Positions 16,265 through 25,641 are shown, numbered from the stretch's first letter. The stretch: 64,000 bases of DNA from Streptomyces eurythermus (GCF_014649115.1 NZ_BMSK01000014.1:62001-126000), one strand, 5' to 3'. Made by a program: numbers and translations. The notes: generated by a model not told the origin, from the letters alone.

Positions 16265-16322
16265 AAGAACCGAGTACGCGGAGGAGCGGAAGAAATCGAG
16301 TACGCGAAGGAGCGGAAGACCT
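16246..16322. repeat. Three tandem 25-26 bp repeats at the 3' end of the cupin gene
   Basis: Units at 16246-16270, 16271-16296 and 16297-16322 share CGAGTACGCG(A/G)AGGAG and GGAAGA. The stop codon of the cupin (TAG at 16262-16264) is in unit 1; the matching position of units 2 and 3 reads CGG. Confidence 0.85.
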
Positions 16323-16333
16323 GACCGTCACGC

Positions 16334-17305
16334 CTAGAAGGCCGCCGCCCCCTCCTCCGCGAAGGCCACCGCCGCCGGATGGCCGAAGAGGCCCGGCAGG
16401 CCGCCGGTGTGCAGGAAGACCGTCTTCTCACCCGGGCGGATGTCACCGTCCCGGACGGCCGCGCGGAGGCCCGCCAGGGCCCGGCCCGTGTAGGTCGGGT
16501 CCAGGACCAGCCCCTCGGTGCGGGCGGCGAGCCGGAGCGCCTCCGTCACCGGGCCGGTCAGGGCCGCGTACCCGGCGCCCACCTGGTCCCGGCGCACCCG
16601 CAGCCCCTCCGGCACGACCTCCTCGTGCGTGAGCGGTGCGGCGAACTCGGCCACCGCGGCGGCCGGGTCGGCCAGCGCGCCCACGTCGACACCGAGCACC
16701 GAGCCCCTGCCCAGGGCCGCGACCAGCCCCGCCATGGTGCCGCCCGAACCGAGCGCGACCACCACCGTGCGCAGCCGGGGCACCTGCTCGCGCAGTTCCG
16801 CCCCGCAGTCCGCGTAGCCCCTGGCCGACAGGGTGCTGGAGCCGCCGAACGGGATCAGCGCCGGACGGGCGCCGGCGGTCCGCAGCCGCGCGCAGACCTC
16901 CTCGGCCGTCGCGTCCAGCGCGGCCCGGTCCACCTCGCCGGCCCAGGCGAGCCGCGCCCCGAACAGCCCGTCCAGGGCGAGGTTTCCGGAGCGTGAGCCG
17001 CCCGGGGAGCCGCGCAGGACGAGGACGACGTCGAGCCCCAGCCGGGCGCCCGCGGCGGCGGTCAGCCGGGCGTGGTTGCTCTGCGGGGCACCGGTCGTGA
17101 CGAGGGTGTCCGCGCCCTCGGCGAGGGCCGCGCCGACCGTCCACTCCAGTTTGCGGACCTTGTTCCCGCCGCCGCCCGGTCCGGTCAGGTCGTCCCGCTT
17201 CACCCACAGGTCGTCCGGCTCCAGCCCGAGCGCGACGGCCAGCCGGGGCGCCGGTTCGACGGGGGTGGGGAAGGTGCCCAGCGGCACGGGCGGGTGCTGG
17301 CTCAT
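16334..17305 (-). CDS. PLP-dependent D-cysteine desulfhydrase / ACC deaminase family enzyme
   Basis: A 323-residue tryptophan-synthase-beta-fold enzyme. The PLP lysine is in GGGGNKVRKLEW, the amino acid carboxylate loop in TTGAPQSNHARLTAA, and the PLP phosphate loop in LGSGGTMAGL. The family contains 1-aminocyclopropane-1-carboxylate deaminase and D-cysteine desulfhydrase, which release ammonia and pyruvate or a ketoacid. The sequence alone does not let me choose, though D-cysteine desulfhydrase is the safer label for non-plant-associated species. ATG 17305 is chosen at the start of homology (MSQHPPVPLG), with GAGGAC upstream. It is convergent with the cupin gene. Confidence 0.88.
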   Translation of the reverse strand: MSQHPPVPLGTFPTPVEPAPRLAVALGLEPDDLWVKRDDLTGPGGGGNKVRKLEWTVGAALAEGADTLVTTGAPQSNHARLTAAAGARLGLDVVLVLRGSPGGSRSGNLALDGLFGARLAWAGEVDRAALDATAEEVCARLRTAGARPALIPFGGSSTLSARGYADCGAELREQVPRLRTVVVALGSGGTMAGLVAALGRGSVLGVDVGALADPAAAVAEFAAPLTHEEVVPEGLRVRRDQVGAGYAALTGPVTEALRLAARTEGLVLDPTYTGRALAGLRAAVRDGDIRPGEKTVFLHTGGLPGLFGHPAAVAFAEEGAAAF

Positions 17306-17424
17306 CGCGATGTCCTCGGTGCTCGGTGCTCGATGTCGGCGGGCGGGGAGGGCGCGCCGAGCCCAGTCGATCACGGGGGGCGGCCCGTCGTCACCCACGT
17401 CGGCGGGCGCGCCCCGGGCTCGTC

Positions 17425-18801
17425 TCACACCGGCAGCAACCGGGCGATCAGCGCGCCGAGTTGCCGGGCCGTGCGGCACTCGTGCATCTCCACCAGGCCG
17501 GCGTACGCGGGCGCCGCCGAGTCGCCGGTGCCCCAGCGGTCGCGCGGCTCGGGGTTCAGCCAGTGGACGCGCCGGGCCCGCCGGGCGATATCCCGTACGG
17601 CGGGGAGGTTCGGGTCGCTCATGTTCGTCCGGGCGTCACCGAGGACGAACACCGTGGTACGCGGGCCGACCGCGCCGCCGTACCGTTCGGCGAACTCGCC
17701 CAGCGCCATGCCGTAGTCGCTGCTGCCGTGCCAGCCGGTGAGCGTGGCCTCGGCCCGGATGCGGGCGCCCAGCCCGTCCGGGTCGGCGCGGCCGTGGTCG
17801 AGCAGACCGGTGACCTCGTCCAGCCGGTTGACGAAGGCGAACACACGGACCTTGGTGAACTCCTCGTGCAGCGCCTGGACGAGGAGCATGGTGAAGTCGG
17901 AGAACCCGGACACCGAGCCGGACACATCGCACAGCAGCACCAGTTCGGGGCGGACCGGGCGGCGCCGGCGCAGCACCGGCCGCATCGGCACCCCGCCCGT
18001 GGACAGCGACGAGCGCAGGGTGCGGCGCAGGTCGATCGTGCCGCGTGCGGCCCGGCGGCGGCGCGCGGCCAGCCGGGTGGCCAGCTTGCGCGCGAGCGGC
18101 TGGACGGTCCTGCGCAGTTCGGCGAGCTGGTCCCGGCCGGCGTACAGGAAGTCGACCCGGTCGGCGGTCGGGCGGACGCCCCGCCGGGCGATCTCGTCGC
18201 GCCCGCGCCGCTCCGCCACCCGGCGCCGCGCCTCCGCCCCGACCATCCGCCGGAACTCCTCGATGCGGCGCCGGATCTCGTCGTCCAGCAGCCGGTCCGC
18301 GAAGTCCGCCCCGCCCGTGCCGTTCCCGCCCGTGCCGTTCCCGCCCTGGCCCCGGATGTCGGCCCGTACCCGGGCCAGCAGGGTCTGCGGACGCAGCCGG
18401 TCCAGGGTCTGGTACGCCGACCAGCCGTCCGAGCCGGGTGAACTCCCGTACCCGCCCAGCCCGTCGACCGCCTCGGCCGCCAGCCGGGCCAGCAGCGCCC
18501 GGTCGTCGGCGGCCAGCGCCCCGGCGAGCCGGTCGCGCAGATCGTCCCGGTCCCCGGAAGCGCTCCGCGGACCGCCGACACCGCGCGGGAAGTACAGGTC
18601 GAAGACCGAGTCGAACAGGGCCCGTTGGCCCGGACCGTGCAGCAGGGTCGCGGCCAGCCCCTCGCGCAGCAGCTCCCGGTCCGCCAGCCCCAGCGCCGCC
18701 ACCGCCCGCGCCGCGTCCACGGTCTCCCCGGTGCCGATCCGCACCCCGTGCGCGCGCAGCGCCCCGACCAGGCCGGTGATCCGGTCGGCCACGGCGGTCA
18801 C
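17425..18801 (-). CDS. VWA-domain protein of the CoxE/MoxR-partner family
   Basis: A 458-residue protein. The first 220 residues are helical and charged, with a GGNGTGG duplication at about 153-164. The C-terminal von Willebrand A domain starts at about 285 and has the metal-ion site DVSGSVS (Asp292, Ser294, Ser296) and a later GDARTN. It overlaps the preceding MoxR ATPase gene by 4 bp (ATGA). MoxR-VWA pairs work as chaperone-like modules that insert metal cofactors or mature enzyme complexes. No metalloenzyme client gene lies beside it here, so the client is unknown. Confidence 0.9.
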   Translation of the reverse strand: MTAVADRITGLVGALRAHGVRIGTGETVDAARAVAALGLADRELLREGLAATLLHGPGQRALFDSVFDLYFPRGVGGPRSASGDRDDLRDRLAGALAADDRALLARLAAEAVDGLGGYGSSPGSDGWSAYQTLDRLRPQTLLARVRADIRGQGGNGTGGNGTGGADFADRLLDDEIRRRIEEFRRMVGAEARRRVAERRGRDEIARRGVRPTADRVDFLYAGRDQLAELRRTVQPLARKLATRLAARRRRAARGTIDLRRTLRSSLSTGGVPMRPVLRRRRPVRPELVLLCDVSGSVSGFSDFTMLLVQALHEEFTKVRVFAFVNRLDEVTGLLDHGRADPDGLGARIRAEATLTGWHGSSDYGMALGEFAERYGGAVGPRTTVFVLGDARTNMSDPNLPAVRDIARRARRVHWLNPEPRDRWGTGDSAAPAYAGLVEMHECRTARQLGALIARLLPV

Positions 18802-19655
18802 AGCGCGTCCAAGTCCAGCTTGGCTGCCGCCTTCTGGATGTCGTCCTGGTGCTTGAGGATCACCCCGAGGGTGTCCCGTACGACGCTCTCGGCCAGGGTG
18901 TCCGCGCCCAGGGCCAGCAGGGTGCGCGCCCAGTCGACGGTCTCGGCGACGGAGGGCGCCTTGCGCAGGTCCATCGCGCGCAGCGCCCCGGCCACCCGCA
19001 CCACCGACTCGGTCAGCGCGGCACCGAGGCCCGGCACCTTCAGCCGTACGATCCGCCGCTCGAGTTCCTCCTCCGGGAACCCGATGTGCAGGAACAGGCA
19101 GCGGCGGCGCAGCGCCTCGGAGAGTTCCCGGCCGGCGTTGGAGGTGAGGACCACGAACGGGCGGCGGGTGGCGGTGACCGTGCCCAGTTCGGGGACCGTG
19201 ATCTGGAAGTCGCTGAGCACCTCCAGCAGCAGTCCCTCCATCTCGACGTCGGCCTTGTCGGTCTCGTCGATGAGCAGCACCGTCGGCTCGTCACCGCGGA
19301 TGGCGGTCAGCAGCGGGCGGGGGAGCAGGAACTCCTCGCTGAAGATGTCGGTACGGGTCTCGTCCCAGCTCTCGTCGCGGCCCGCGCTGATGCGCAGCAG
19401 CTGCTTGGCGTGGTTCCACTCGTACAGTGCCCGGGACTCGTCCACGCCCTCGTAGCACTGGAGCCGCACCAGCCGGGCGCCGGCCACCTGGGCGACGGCC
19501 TTGGCCAGTTCCGTCTTGCCGACCCCGGCGGGCCCCTCCACCAGCAGCGGCTTGCCCAGCCGGGCGGCGAGGAACACGGTGGTGGCGACAGCGGGCGAGG
19601 CGAGGTAGCCGGCCTCGGCGAGGCGGACGGAGACGTCGTCGACGGACGTGAACAA
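18798..19655 (-). CDS. MoxR-family AAA+ ATPase
   Basis: A 285-residue AAA+ protein. Walker A is GPAGVGKTE (41-49), Walker B is VLLIDETDK, sensor 1 is LTSNAGRELSEALRRRC with the arginine finger region, and the C-terminal lid follows. The start codon appears to be TTG at 19655: GGAGG sits exactly 5 nt upstream and no ATG or GTG fits as well. A small hairpin (CCCTGG/CCAGGG, 19688-19708) lies in the leader. It is followed with 4-bp overlap by its VWA partner. Confidence 0.92.
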   Translation of the reverse strand: MFTSVDDVSVRLAEAGYLASPAVATTVFLAARLGKPLLVEGPAGVGKTELAKAVAQVAGARLVRLQCYEGVDESRALYEWNHAKQLLRISAGRDESWDETRTDIFSEEFLLPRPLLTAIRGDEPTVLLIDETDKADVEMEGLLLEVLSDFQITVPELGTVTATRRPFVVLTSNAGRELSEALRRRCLFLHIGFPEEELERRIVRLKVPGLGAALTESVVRVAGALRAMDLRKAPSVAETVDWARTLLALGADTLAESVVRDTLGVILKHQDDIQKAAAKLDLDAL

Positions 19656-19879
19656 CGGGCCCTCCGGCGGGTCGGGAGCAGCAGAAGCCCTGGAAACACG
19701 CCCCAGGGAAACGTTCCTTGGCCCTATCTAAGCGCTTGTTCAGCTCTCGCGCCACGGTCCTGCCGTCGGCGCCGACCGGTCCCGCCGACGGTCACCGGCC
19801 CGCCCGCCACCACCTTCACCGGGGGCGTACGCCCCCGGCCCGACCGGGACTGTCGGACCCGTGTGACAGGATCCGCCGC

Positions 19880-22102
19880 ATGGATCTCGCCTCCGTCTTC
19901 GCCGGTCTCGACCGCATCGCCTGGCCGGAACTGCACCACGCGTACGGGCCCGCCGCCGACGTCCCCGGGACGCTGCGCGCCCTGGCCGCCGGGGACGAGG
20001 AGGCCGCGGCGGAGGCGGAGCAGGCGGTGTGGGACAGCCTCGTCCACCAGGGCACGGTGTACCCGGCCACCGTGCCGGCCGTCGCCTTCCTGGCCCGCCT
20101 GGCGGCGGCGGGGGTGCGCACCGCCGACCTGCTCGCCGTGCTGGGCGTCATCGCGGACAGCGCGGACGAGCGCGCCCTGGACCGGCCGGGCGCGGCGCGC
20201 GCCGCCGTCGTGGCGCAACTGCCCCTGCTGCTGCCCCTGCTCTCGGACGGCACCGCCGAGGTCCGGCAGTGCGCGGCCTGGACGGTGGCCCAGTGCGGAC
20301 CGGACGCGGGCCCGGCCGCCCGGACGGCGCTCGGGCGGCGCTGGGCGGCGGAGACCGATCCCGTGGTCCGCGCGGACGTGCTGACCGCGTGCGTCCTGGT
20401 CGACCCGGACGCGGCCGGGGAGCTGTGCGCGGCGGGCCTGGGCCCGGCCGAGCCCGCGCCGGTGCGGGTGGCGGCGGTCCTGGCCGGGGTGGAGGCCGGC
20501 CTCCCGTGGGACGCCGCCTCGGCCGCCGCGGTCGCGGCACTGGCACCGCTGGAGCGGCACAGCGAGGGCAGCCAGTGGGAGCGCGAGCCGCTGCGGGACC
20601 TCGTCGTCGCCCTGTACGAGCGCGGGGAGGCGGCCGCGGCGGCCGAGGTCGTCGTCTCCGCGCTGGACCGCGCGGTGGCGGCCGTACGCGCCGGGGCGGA
20701 TTCCGGCCCGGCGGTCACCGAGGCGACCTGGGCGGCCGAGGCGCTCGCCCTGCGCTCGCGTAGCGCGCCGGGGCGCCTGCTGCCCGCGATGCTGCCCCTG
20801 CTGGACTTCCCGGCCATCGCCGGCACCGTCATCACCGCGCTGCGCGACTGGTCCGAGCCCGCCCCGGACGCGGTCCCGGCCCTGGTCCGTCTCGCCGAGG
20901 GCACCGGAGAACCGGCCGACCACGCCCTCGCGGCCCTGGTGTCCCTGGGCACGCCCGAGGCGGCGGACCTCCTCGCGCGGTGGCTCGCGGACCGGCCGGA
21001 CGCCCTGCGCGCCGCCTTCCAGCGGACCCTGCGGCACCCTCCGGCCCCGCTGCCGTGCACGCCGGCGCTGCTGGACGCGGTCCGGGCGCGGCTGGCCGCC
21101 GTGACCGCGGGGAGCCCGGCACCGGGCGAGCGCCGGCCGCTGACGGCGGGCGGACTGGTGGCCGTGAACGAACCGGTGTGGCTGGCCGGCCTCCTGGCCG
21201 GCTGGGGGCCCGCCGCCCGCGCCGCGACACCCGAGCTGGTCGCCGCGCTGCCCCGGCACCCGGTCGCGGTGAGCCGGGCGCTCGCCGCCGTGACCGACGG
21301 GACGGACGCCGCCGCGGTCGCCGCCCTGCGGGCCTGCGCCGGGGCCGGCTCCCGGACGAACCGCGAGGCTGCCGCGACCGCGCTGCACACCCTCACGGGC
21401 GACGCCGGCCCGCTGCTCGATGTCCTGGAGACCGGGCTGGGAGAGCCGGGCGACGCACGTGAACGGTGCGCCCAGGCCGCCGCCGCGCTCGGCGAGCGGG
21501 CCCGCCCGCTGCTGCCCCGCCTCCTGGACCTGCTGGCCGAACCGGCCGGCACCCGGACCGGTGACCCGGCGATCCGGGCGGGGCTGGCGGCGGCCACCGC
21601 GGTATGGCACCTGACCGGCGACGCCGAGCGGGTCCTGCCGATGGTCCTGGAGGGACTGGGCCGGGCGGCCGAACCGTGGGGCGACCGGATCGCCGACCTC
21701 GCGGCCGGGGCCGCCGCGCTCCTCGGGCCCGCCGCCCGCCCCGCCGTCCCCCACCTGCTGGCCATGCTCGACCGGGCACGCACGGCCGCGGCCGCCGCGC
21801 GGGCGCTGGCGGCCGTGTACCCGGGCAGCGACCGCCCCGCCGGAGTCCCGCTCACCGAGCTGGCCGACCGCGTCCTCGCGGCCGTCGCGCCCGGTGCGTC
21901 CCGCAACCCCGCGTGTGCCGCGGTCGAGGCCCTCGCCGCCCTCGGCCCCGCCGCGTTCACCCCGGCCCTGCGCGAGCGGATACGGCTGCTCGCCGAGGGG
22001 GACCGCCGCGTCATCGGCTCGGGCCTGCAGACCCAGCTCATCCACGAGGACGAGGAGTTCCGCGCCACCGTGCGACGCCTGACGGCGGACCTGGCCGGCT
22101 GA
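19880..22102 (+). CDS. HEAT-repeat protein
   Basis: A 740-residue, Ala/Leu-rich helical repeat protein. The N-terminus (WPELHHAYGPAADVPGTLRAL ... VHQGTVYPATVPAVAFLARLAA) is the recognisable signature of a large actinobacterial HEAT-repeat family. Some members are annotated near contact-dependent toxin systems as immunity proteins, but this one has no toxin gene nearby. No catalytic motif, signal peptide or membrane segment is visible, so a protein-binding scaffold is the safe inference. ATG 19880 starts the signature; the SD is only AGGAT. Confidence 0.85.
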   Translation: MDLASVFAGLDRIAWPELHHAYGPAADVPGTLRALAAGDEEAAAEAEQAVWDSLVHQGTVYPATVPAVAFLARLAAAGVRTADLLAVLGVIADSADERALDRPGAARAAVVAQLPLLLPLLSDGTAEVRQCAAWTVAQCGPDAGPAARTALGRRWAAETDPVVRADVLTACVLVDPDAAGELCAAGLGPAEPAPVRVAAVLAGVEAGLPWDAASAAAVAALAPLERHSEGSQWEREPLRDLVVALYERGEAAAAAEVVVSALDRAVAAVRAGADSGPAVTEATWAAEALALRSRSAPGRLLPAMLPLLDFPAIAGTVITALRDWSEPAPDAVPALVRLAEGTGEPADHALAALVSLGTPEAADLLARWLADRPDALRAAFQRTLRHPPAPLPCTPALLDAVRARLAAVTAGSPAPGERRPLTAGGLVAVNEPVWLAGLLAGWGPAARAATPELVAALPRHPVAVSRALAAVTDGTDAAAVAALRACAGAGSRTNREAAATALHTLTGDAGPLLDVLETGLGEPGDARERCAQAAAALGERARPLLPRLLDLLAEPAGTRTGDPAIRAGLAAATAVWHLTGDAERVLPMVLEGLGRAAEPWGDRIADLAAGAAALLGPAARPAVPHLLAMLDRARTAAAAARALAAVYPGSDRPAGVPLTELADRVLAAVAPGASRNPACAAVEALAALGPAAFTPALRERIRLLAEGDRRVIGSGLQTQLIHEDEEFRATVRRLTADLAG

Positions 22103-22184
22103 CCACCGGGCGGCGGGGCCCACCACCCCCCCATCCGGCCCACGCCGACGCGCACCGCCCGTCCCCGCCCGCTGCAATGGACCC

Positions 22185-22865
22185 GTGACACCGCTCCCCG
22201 ACGACTGCCTGGCGCGCAACGAGTGGATCTGCGGGGTCTATCTGAGCACCCGTCGGCAGATCCTGCTCGACGCGGTCGTCCAGCATCTCCAGCTCACCTC
22301 TGTGTCGGTGCTGACCGGCCTGGTCGTCGCGGTGCCGCTCGCGGTGCTGGCCCGGCGCTGGGGCTGGGCGGCCGGCCCGGTGCTGGCCGTGACCACGATC
22401 CTGTACACCATCCCGTCGCTGGCCATGTACTCCCTCCTCCTGCCCCTGTACGGCCTGTCCGCCGCCCTCGTCGTCGCCGGGCTGGCGCTGTACTCGCTCA
22501 CCGTGCTCGTCCGGAACATCCTCGCGGGCCTGCGCGCCGTCCCCGAGGAGACCCGGCAGGCAGCGCGCGGCCTCGGCTACGGCCCCGTCCGCCTGCTCCT
22601 CGCCGTGGAACTGCCGCTCGCCCTGCCCGCCGCGATGGCGGGCCTGCGCATCGCCACCGTCTCGGCGGTCTCCCTGGCCACGGTCGGCGCGATCGTCGGC
22701 TACGGCGGGCTCGGCAACCTCATCTACGCGGGCATGAACAGTTACTTCAAGGCCCAGGTGCTCACCGCGTCCGTGCTGTGTGTGCTGATCGCCGTCGCCG
22801 CGGACCTGCTCCTGCTGGCCGTGCAGCGGCTGATCACCCCCTGGACCAGGACGGCCCGCGCATGA
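22185..22865 (+). CDS. ABC importer permease, glycine betaine/choline (OpuB) type
   Basis: A 226-residue inner-membrane permease with five to six helices. The ATPase-contact loop reads EETRQAARGLGYGPVRLLLAVELPLALPAAMAGLR (EAA motif), followed by GYGGLGNLIYAG. The proposed start is GTG 22185, although no clear SD precedes it and a shorter start cannot be excluded. It is the first of three coupled genes (4-bp overlaps) for a compatible-solute importer; the ATPase is encoded convergently at 24487. Confidence 0.9.
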   Translation: MTPLPDDCLARNEWICGVYLSTRRQILLDAVVQHLQLTSVSVLTGLVVAVPLAVLARRWGWAAGPVLAVTTILYTIPSLAMYSLLLPLYGLSAALVVAGLALYSLTVLVRNILAGLRAVPEETRQAARGLGYGPVRLLLAVELPLALPAAMAGLRIATVSAVSLATVGAIVGYGGLGNLIYAGMNSYFKAQVLTASVLCVLIAVAADLLLLAVQRLITPWTRTARA

Positions 22866-23536
22866 GCACCCTCGCCGCCGCCTGGGACTGGCTCACCGAC
22901 CCCGCGCACTGGCCGGGCGAGGACGGCATCCGGCACCGGCTGCTCCAGCACCTGCTGCTCACCGCCGTCTGCCTCCTGCTGAGCTGTGCGATCGCCCTGC
23001 CCGTCGCGCTGGTCCTCGGCCACCTCGGCAAGGGCGGCGCGCTCGCCGTGAACCTCGCCAACGCGGGCCGGGCCGTTCCCACCTTCGCCGTCCTGGTCCT
23101 GCTGCTGCTCACCCCCGTCGGACGCTGGGGCGACGGCCCCACCGTGGTCGCCCTGGTGCTGTTCGCCGTACCGCCGCTGCTCACCAACGCCTACGTCGGC
23201 GTGCGCGAGGTCGACCGCGGTGTCGTCCAGGCCGCCCGGGGCATGGGGATGACCGGCCGCCAGTTGCTGTTCCACGTGGAACTGCCCCTTTCGCTCCCCC
23301 TGCTGCTGAACGGGGTCCGGATCGCCGCGGTGCAGCTCGTCGCCACCGCCACCATCGCCGCGCTCGCGGGCGGCGGCGGCCTCGGACGGATCATCACGGC
23401 CGGTTTCAACCTGGCCAGCACCCCCCAGGTGGTCGCGGGCGCGTTCCTCGTCGCCGCCTTCGCCCTCGTGGTGGAGGCCGTCTTCGAACTCGCCGAGCGG
23501 CTGGCGCCGGCCCGGGCCAGGGGCGGTGGGCCATGA
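22862..23536 (+). CDS. ABC importer permease, glycine betaine/choline (OpuB) type, second subunit
   Basis: A 224-residue permease. The EAA loop is VDRGVVQAARGMGMTGRQLLFHVELPLSLPLLLNGVR, followed by GGGGLGRIITAGFN. Its start overlaps the first permease stop (ATGA at 22862-22865) and its own stop overlaps the binding-protein start in the same way, so the three subunits are translated together. It would form a heterodimeric channel with the first permease. Uptake of betaine, choline or carnitine for osmoprotection is the family role. Confidence 0.9.
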   Translation: MSTLAAAWDWLTDPAHWPGEDGIRHRLLQHLLLTAVCLLLSCAIALPVALVLGHLGKGGALAVNLANAGRAVPTFAVLVLLLLTPVGRWGDGPTVVALVLFAVPPLLTNAYVGVREVDRGVVQAARGMGMTGRQLLFHVELPLSLPLLLNGVRIAAVQLVATATIAALAGGGGLGRIITAGFNLASTPQVVAGAFLVAAFALVVEAVFELAERLAPARARGGGP

Positions 23537-24480
23537 GAAACCCCAGGACACCCGCCCTCGCCCTCCTCGCCCTTCTCCTGCTCGGCGCCTGTGCCGCCGG
23601 CCCCGCCCTGGAGGACCGCGGCCAGGTCACCGCCGCGCCCGGTGACAGCGGCCGGCTGACCATCGGATCGGCCGGTTTCACCGAGAGCGACCTGCTCGCC
23701 CAGCTGTACGCCCGGCTGCTCGGCGACGCCGGATACCGGACCTCCATCCTCACGGTCGCCAACCGGGAACTGTACGAACCGGCCCTGGAATCCGGCCGGA
23801 TCGACGTCGTACCCGAGTACGCGGCCACCTTCGCCGACTGGCTGAACGCCAAGACGCACGGCGCCGACGCGGCCCCGGTCGGCTCGCCCGACCTCGGCGC
23901 CACGATGAAGGCCCTGCGCGCCCTCGCCACGCCCCGGGGCCTGACCGTCCTCGCGCCGGGCCGGGCCGTCGACCAGAACGCCTTCGCGGTGAGTGCCGCC
24001 TACGCCCGCCGGCACCGCCTGAAGACCCTCGGCGACCTCGGCGCCAGGAAACTGCCGGTACGGCTCGCGGCGGGCGACGAGTGCGTACGGCGGCCGTACT
24101 GCGCCCCGGGCCTGCGCAAGGTGTACGGCATCCACATCACCGGGATCGATCCCAAGGGCGTCGGCACCACCCAGGCCAAACGGGCCGTGCAGCAGGGCCG
24201 GGACCAGATGGTGCTGACCACCACCACCGACGCCACCCTCGACTCCTTCGGCCTGGTCCTGCTCGCCGACGACAAGCGGCTGCAGAACGCCGACCACGTC
24301 GTCCCGGTCGTCAACCGCGCCCGCGCGGGCGGCGCACGGGTGGCGAAGGCTCTGGGACGGCTCGACGCCGTCCTGACCACCGCCGACCTCGCCGCCATGA
24401 ACCGGCAGGTCGACGCCGCGCGCCGGCTGCCCGCCGACGTGGCCCGCGCCTACCTCCAGGAGAAGGGGCTGACCGGGTAG
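23533..24480 (+). CDS. Substrate-binding lipoprotein of the OpuB-type importer
   Basis: A 315-residue OpuAC-type binding protein. A lipoprotein signal ends in LLGAC (Cys20), so it is membrane anchored outside the cell. The mature domain starts LTIGSAGFTESDLLAQLY and has the hinge segment DVVPEYAATFADWLN; two lobes are predicted. Four-base overlap with the second permease. The stop is 6 bp before the end of the convergent ATPase gene. Confidence 0.92.
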   Translation: MRNPRTPALALLALLLLGACAAGPALEDRGQVTAAPGDSGRLTIGSAGFTESDLLAQLYARLLGDAGYRTSILTVANRELYEPALESGRIDVVPEYAATFADWLNAKTHGADAAPVGSPDLGATMKALRALATPRGLTVLAPGRAVDQNAFAVSAAYARRHRLKTLGDLGARKLPVRLAAGDECVRRPYCAPGLRKVYGIHITGIDPKGVGTTQAKRAVQQGRDQMVLTTTTDATLDSFGLVLLADDKRLQNADHVVPVVNRARAGGARVAKALGRLDAVLTTADLAAMNRQVDAARRLPADVARAYLQEKGLTG

Positions 24481-24486
24481 GCCGCC

Positions 24487-25641
24487 TCAGGCGTCCGCCA
24501 CCGAGTCGAACGGCACCTGCCCCCGCGTCACCCCGCGCGCGTCCGCGTCCACCGAGCGGCGCAGCGCCTCGTGCAGCTTCGCCGGGGTCAGCACGCCGAG
24601 GAACCGCGCCCCGTCCAGCACGGCCACCCACCCGGCGTCGTGCTGGAGCATCACCCCGAACGCCTGCTTCAGCGGCGCCCCGACCGGCACCCAGGCGGTC
24701 ATCCGGTGGGCCCGGTCCCCGACCGTGCCGCCCGCCGCCAGCTCCCCGACGCCGGCCCAGCCGCGCAGATCACCGTCCGCGTCCAGGACCACCGCCCACC
24801 GGGCGCCCTGACCGAGCAGCCGCTCCCGGGCCCGCGCGGCGGACTCCTCCGGGCGGGCCACCGGCGGCTGCTCCAGGTCGTCCGGCTCGATCGCGGTGAC
24901 CGACAGCCGCTTCAGCCCCCGGTCGGCGCCCACGAAGGAGGCGACGTACGGCGTGGCGGGCGCCCCGAGGACCGCGCCGGGCGTGTCGAACTGCTCGACG
25001 CGGCCCTGCCCGTACACGGCGATGCGGTCACCGAGCCGGACGGCCTCCTCGATGTCGTGCGTGACCAGCAGCACCGTCTTGCGCACCTCGGCCTGCATGC
25101 GCAGGAACTCGTCCTGCAACTGCTCGCGCACCACCGGGTCGACCGCGCCGAACGGCTCGTCCATCAGCAGCACCGGCGGGTCGGCGGCCAGCGCGCGGGC
25201 CACCCCGACCCGCTGCCGCTGCCCGCCGGACAGCTGGTGGGGATAGCGCGGCCCGTACGTCTTCGGGTCCAGGCCCACCAGGTCCAGCAGCTCGGCCGCC
25301 CGGGCCCGGGCGCGCGCCCGCTTCCAGCCGAGCAGCGCGGGCACGGTCGCGGTGTTGTCCAGGACGGTGCGGTGCGGGAAGAGGCCCACCTGCTGGATGA
25401 CGTACCCGATGCGGCGGCGCAGCCGCACCGGGTCGACGCCGGCGATGTCCCGGCCGCCGACGAGGATCCGGCCGGAGGTCGGCTCGATGAGCCGGTTCAC
25501 CATCATCATGGTCGTCGTCTTGCCGCACCCGGACGGCCCGACGAGCGTCACCAGTTCGCCCTCGGCGACCTCGAAGGAGAGGTCGTCCACGGCCGTCGTA
25601 CCGTCCGGATACCGCTTGGTGACCTGCTCGAACCGGATCAT
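24487..25641 (-). CDS. ABC importer ATPase of the OpuA/ProV type with C-terminal CBS region
   Basis: A 384-residue ATPase. Walker A is GPSGCGKTT, the Q-loop VIQQVGLFPHRT, the signature LSGGQRQRVGVARAL, Walker B VLLMDEPFGAVD and the H-loop VTHDIEEA. Residues from about 260 on form paired CBS domains (ARWAVVLDADGDLRGWAGV; GWVAVLDGARFLGVLTP), which in OpuA-type transporters sense ionic strength. It is on the opposite strand, tail to tail with the permease/binding-protein operon and 6 bp away, so the importer comes from two transcripts. Confidence 0.93.
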   Translation of the reverse strand: MIRFEQVTKRYPDGTTAVDDLSFEVAEGELVTLVGPSGCGKTTTMMMVNRLIEPTSGRILVGGRDIAGVDPVRLRRRIGYVIQQVGLFPHRTVLDNTATVPALLGWKRARARARAAELLDLVGLDPKTYGPRYPHQLSGGQRQRVGVARALAADPPVLLMDEPFGAVDPVVREQLQDEFLRMQAEVRKTVLLVTHDIEEAVRLGDRIAVYGQGRVEQFDTPGAVLGAPATPYVASFVGADRGLKRLSVTAIEPDDLEQPPVARPEESAARARERLLGQGARWAVVLDADGDLRGWAGVGELAAGGTVGDRAHRMTAWVPVGAPLKQAFGVMLQHDAGWVAVLDGARFLGVLTPAKLHEALRRSVDADARGVTRGQVPFDSVADA

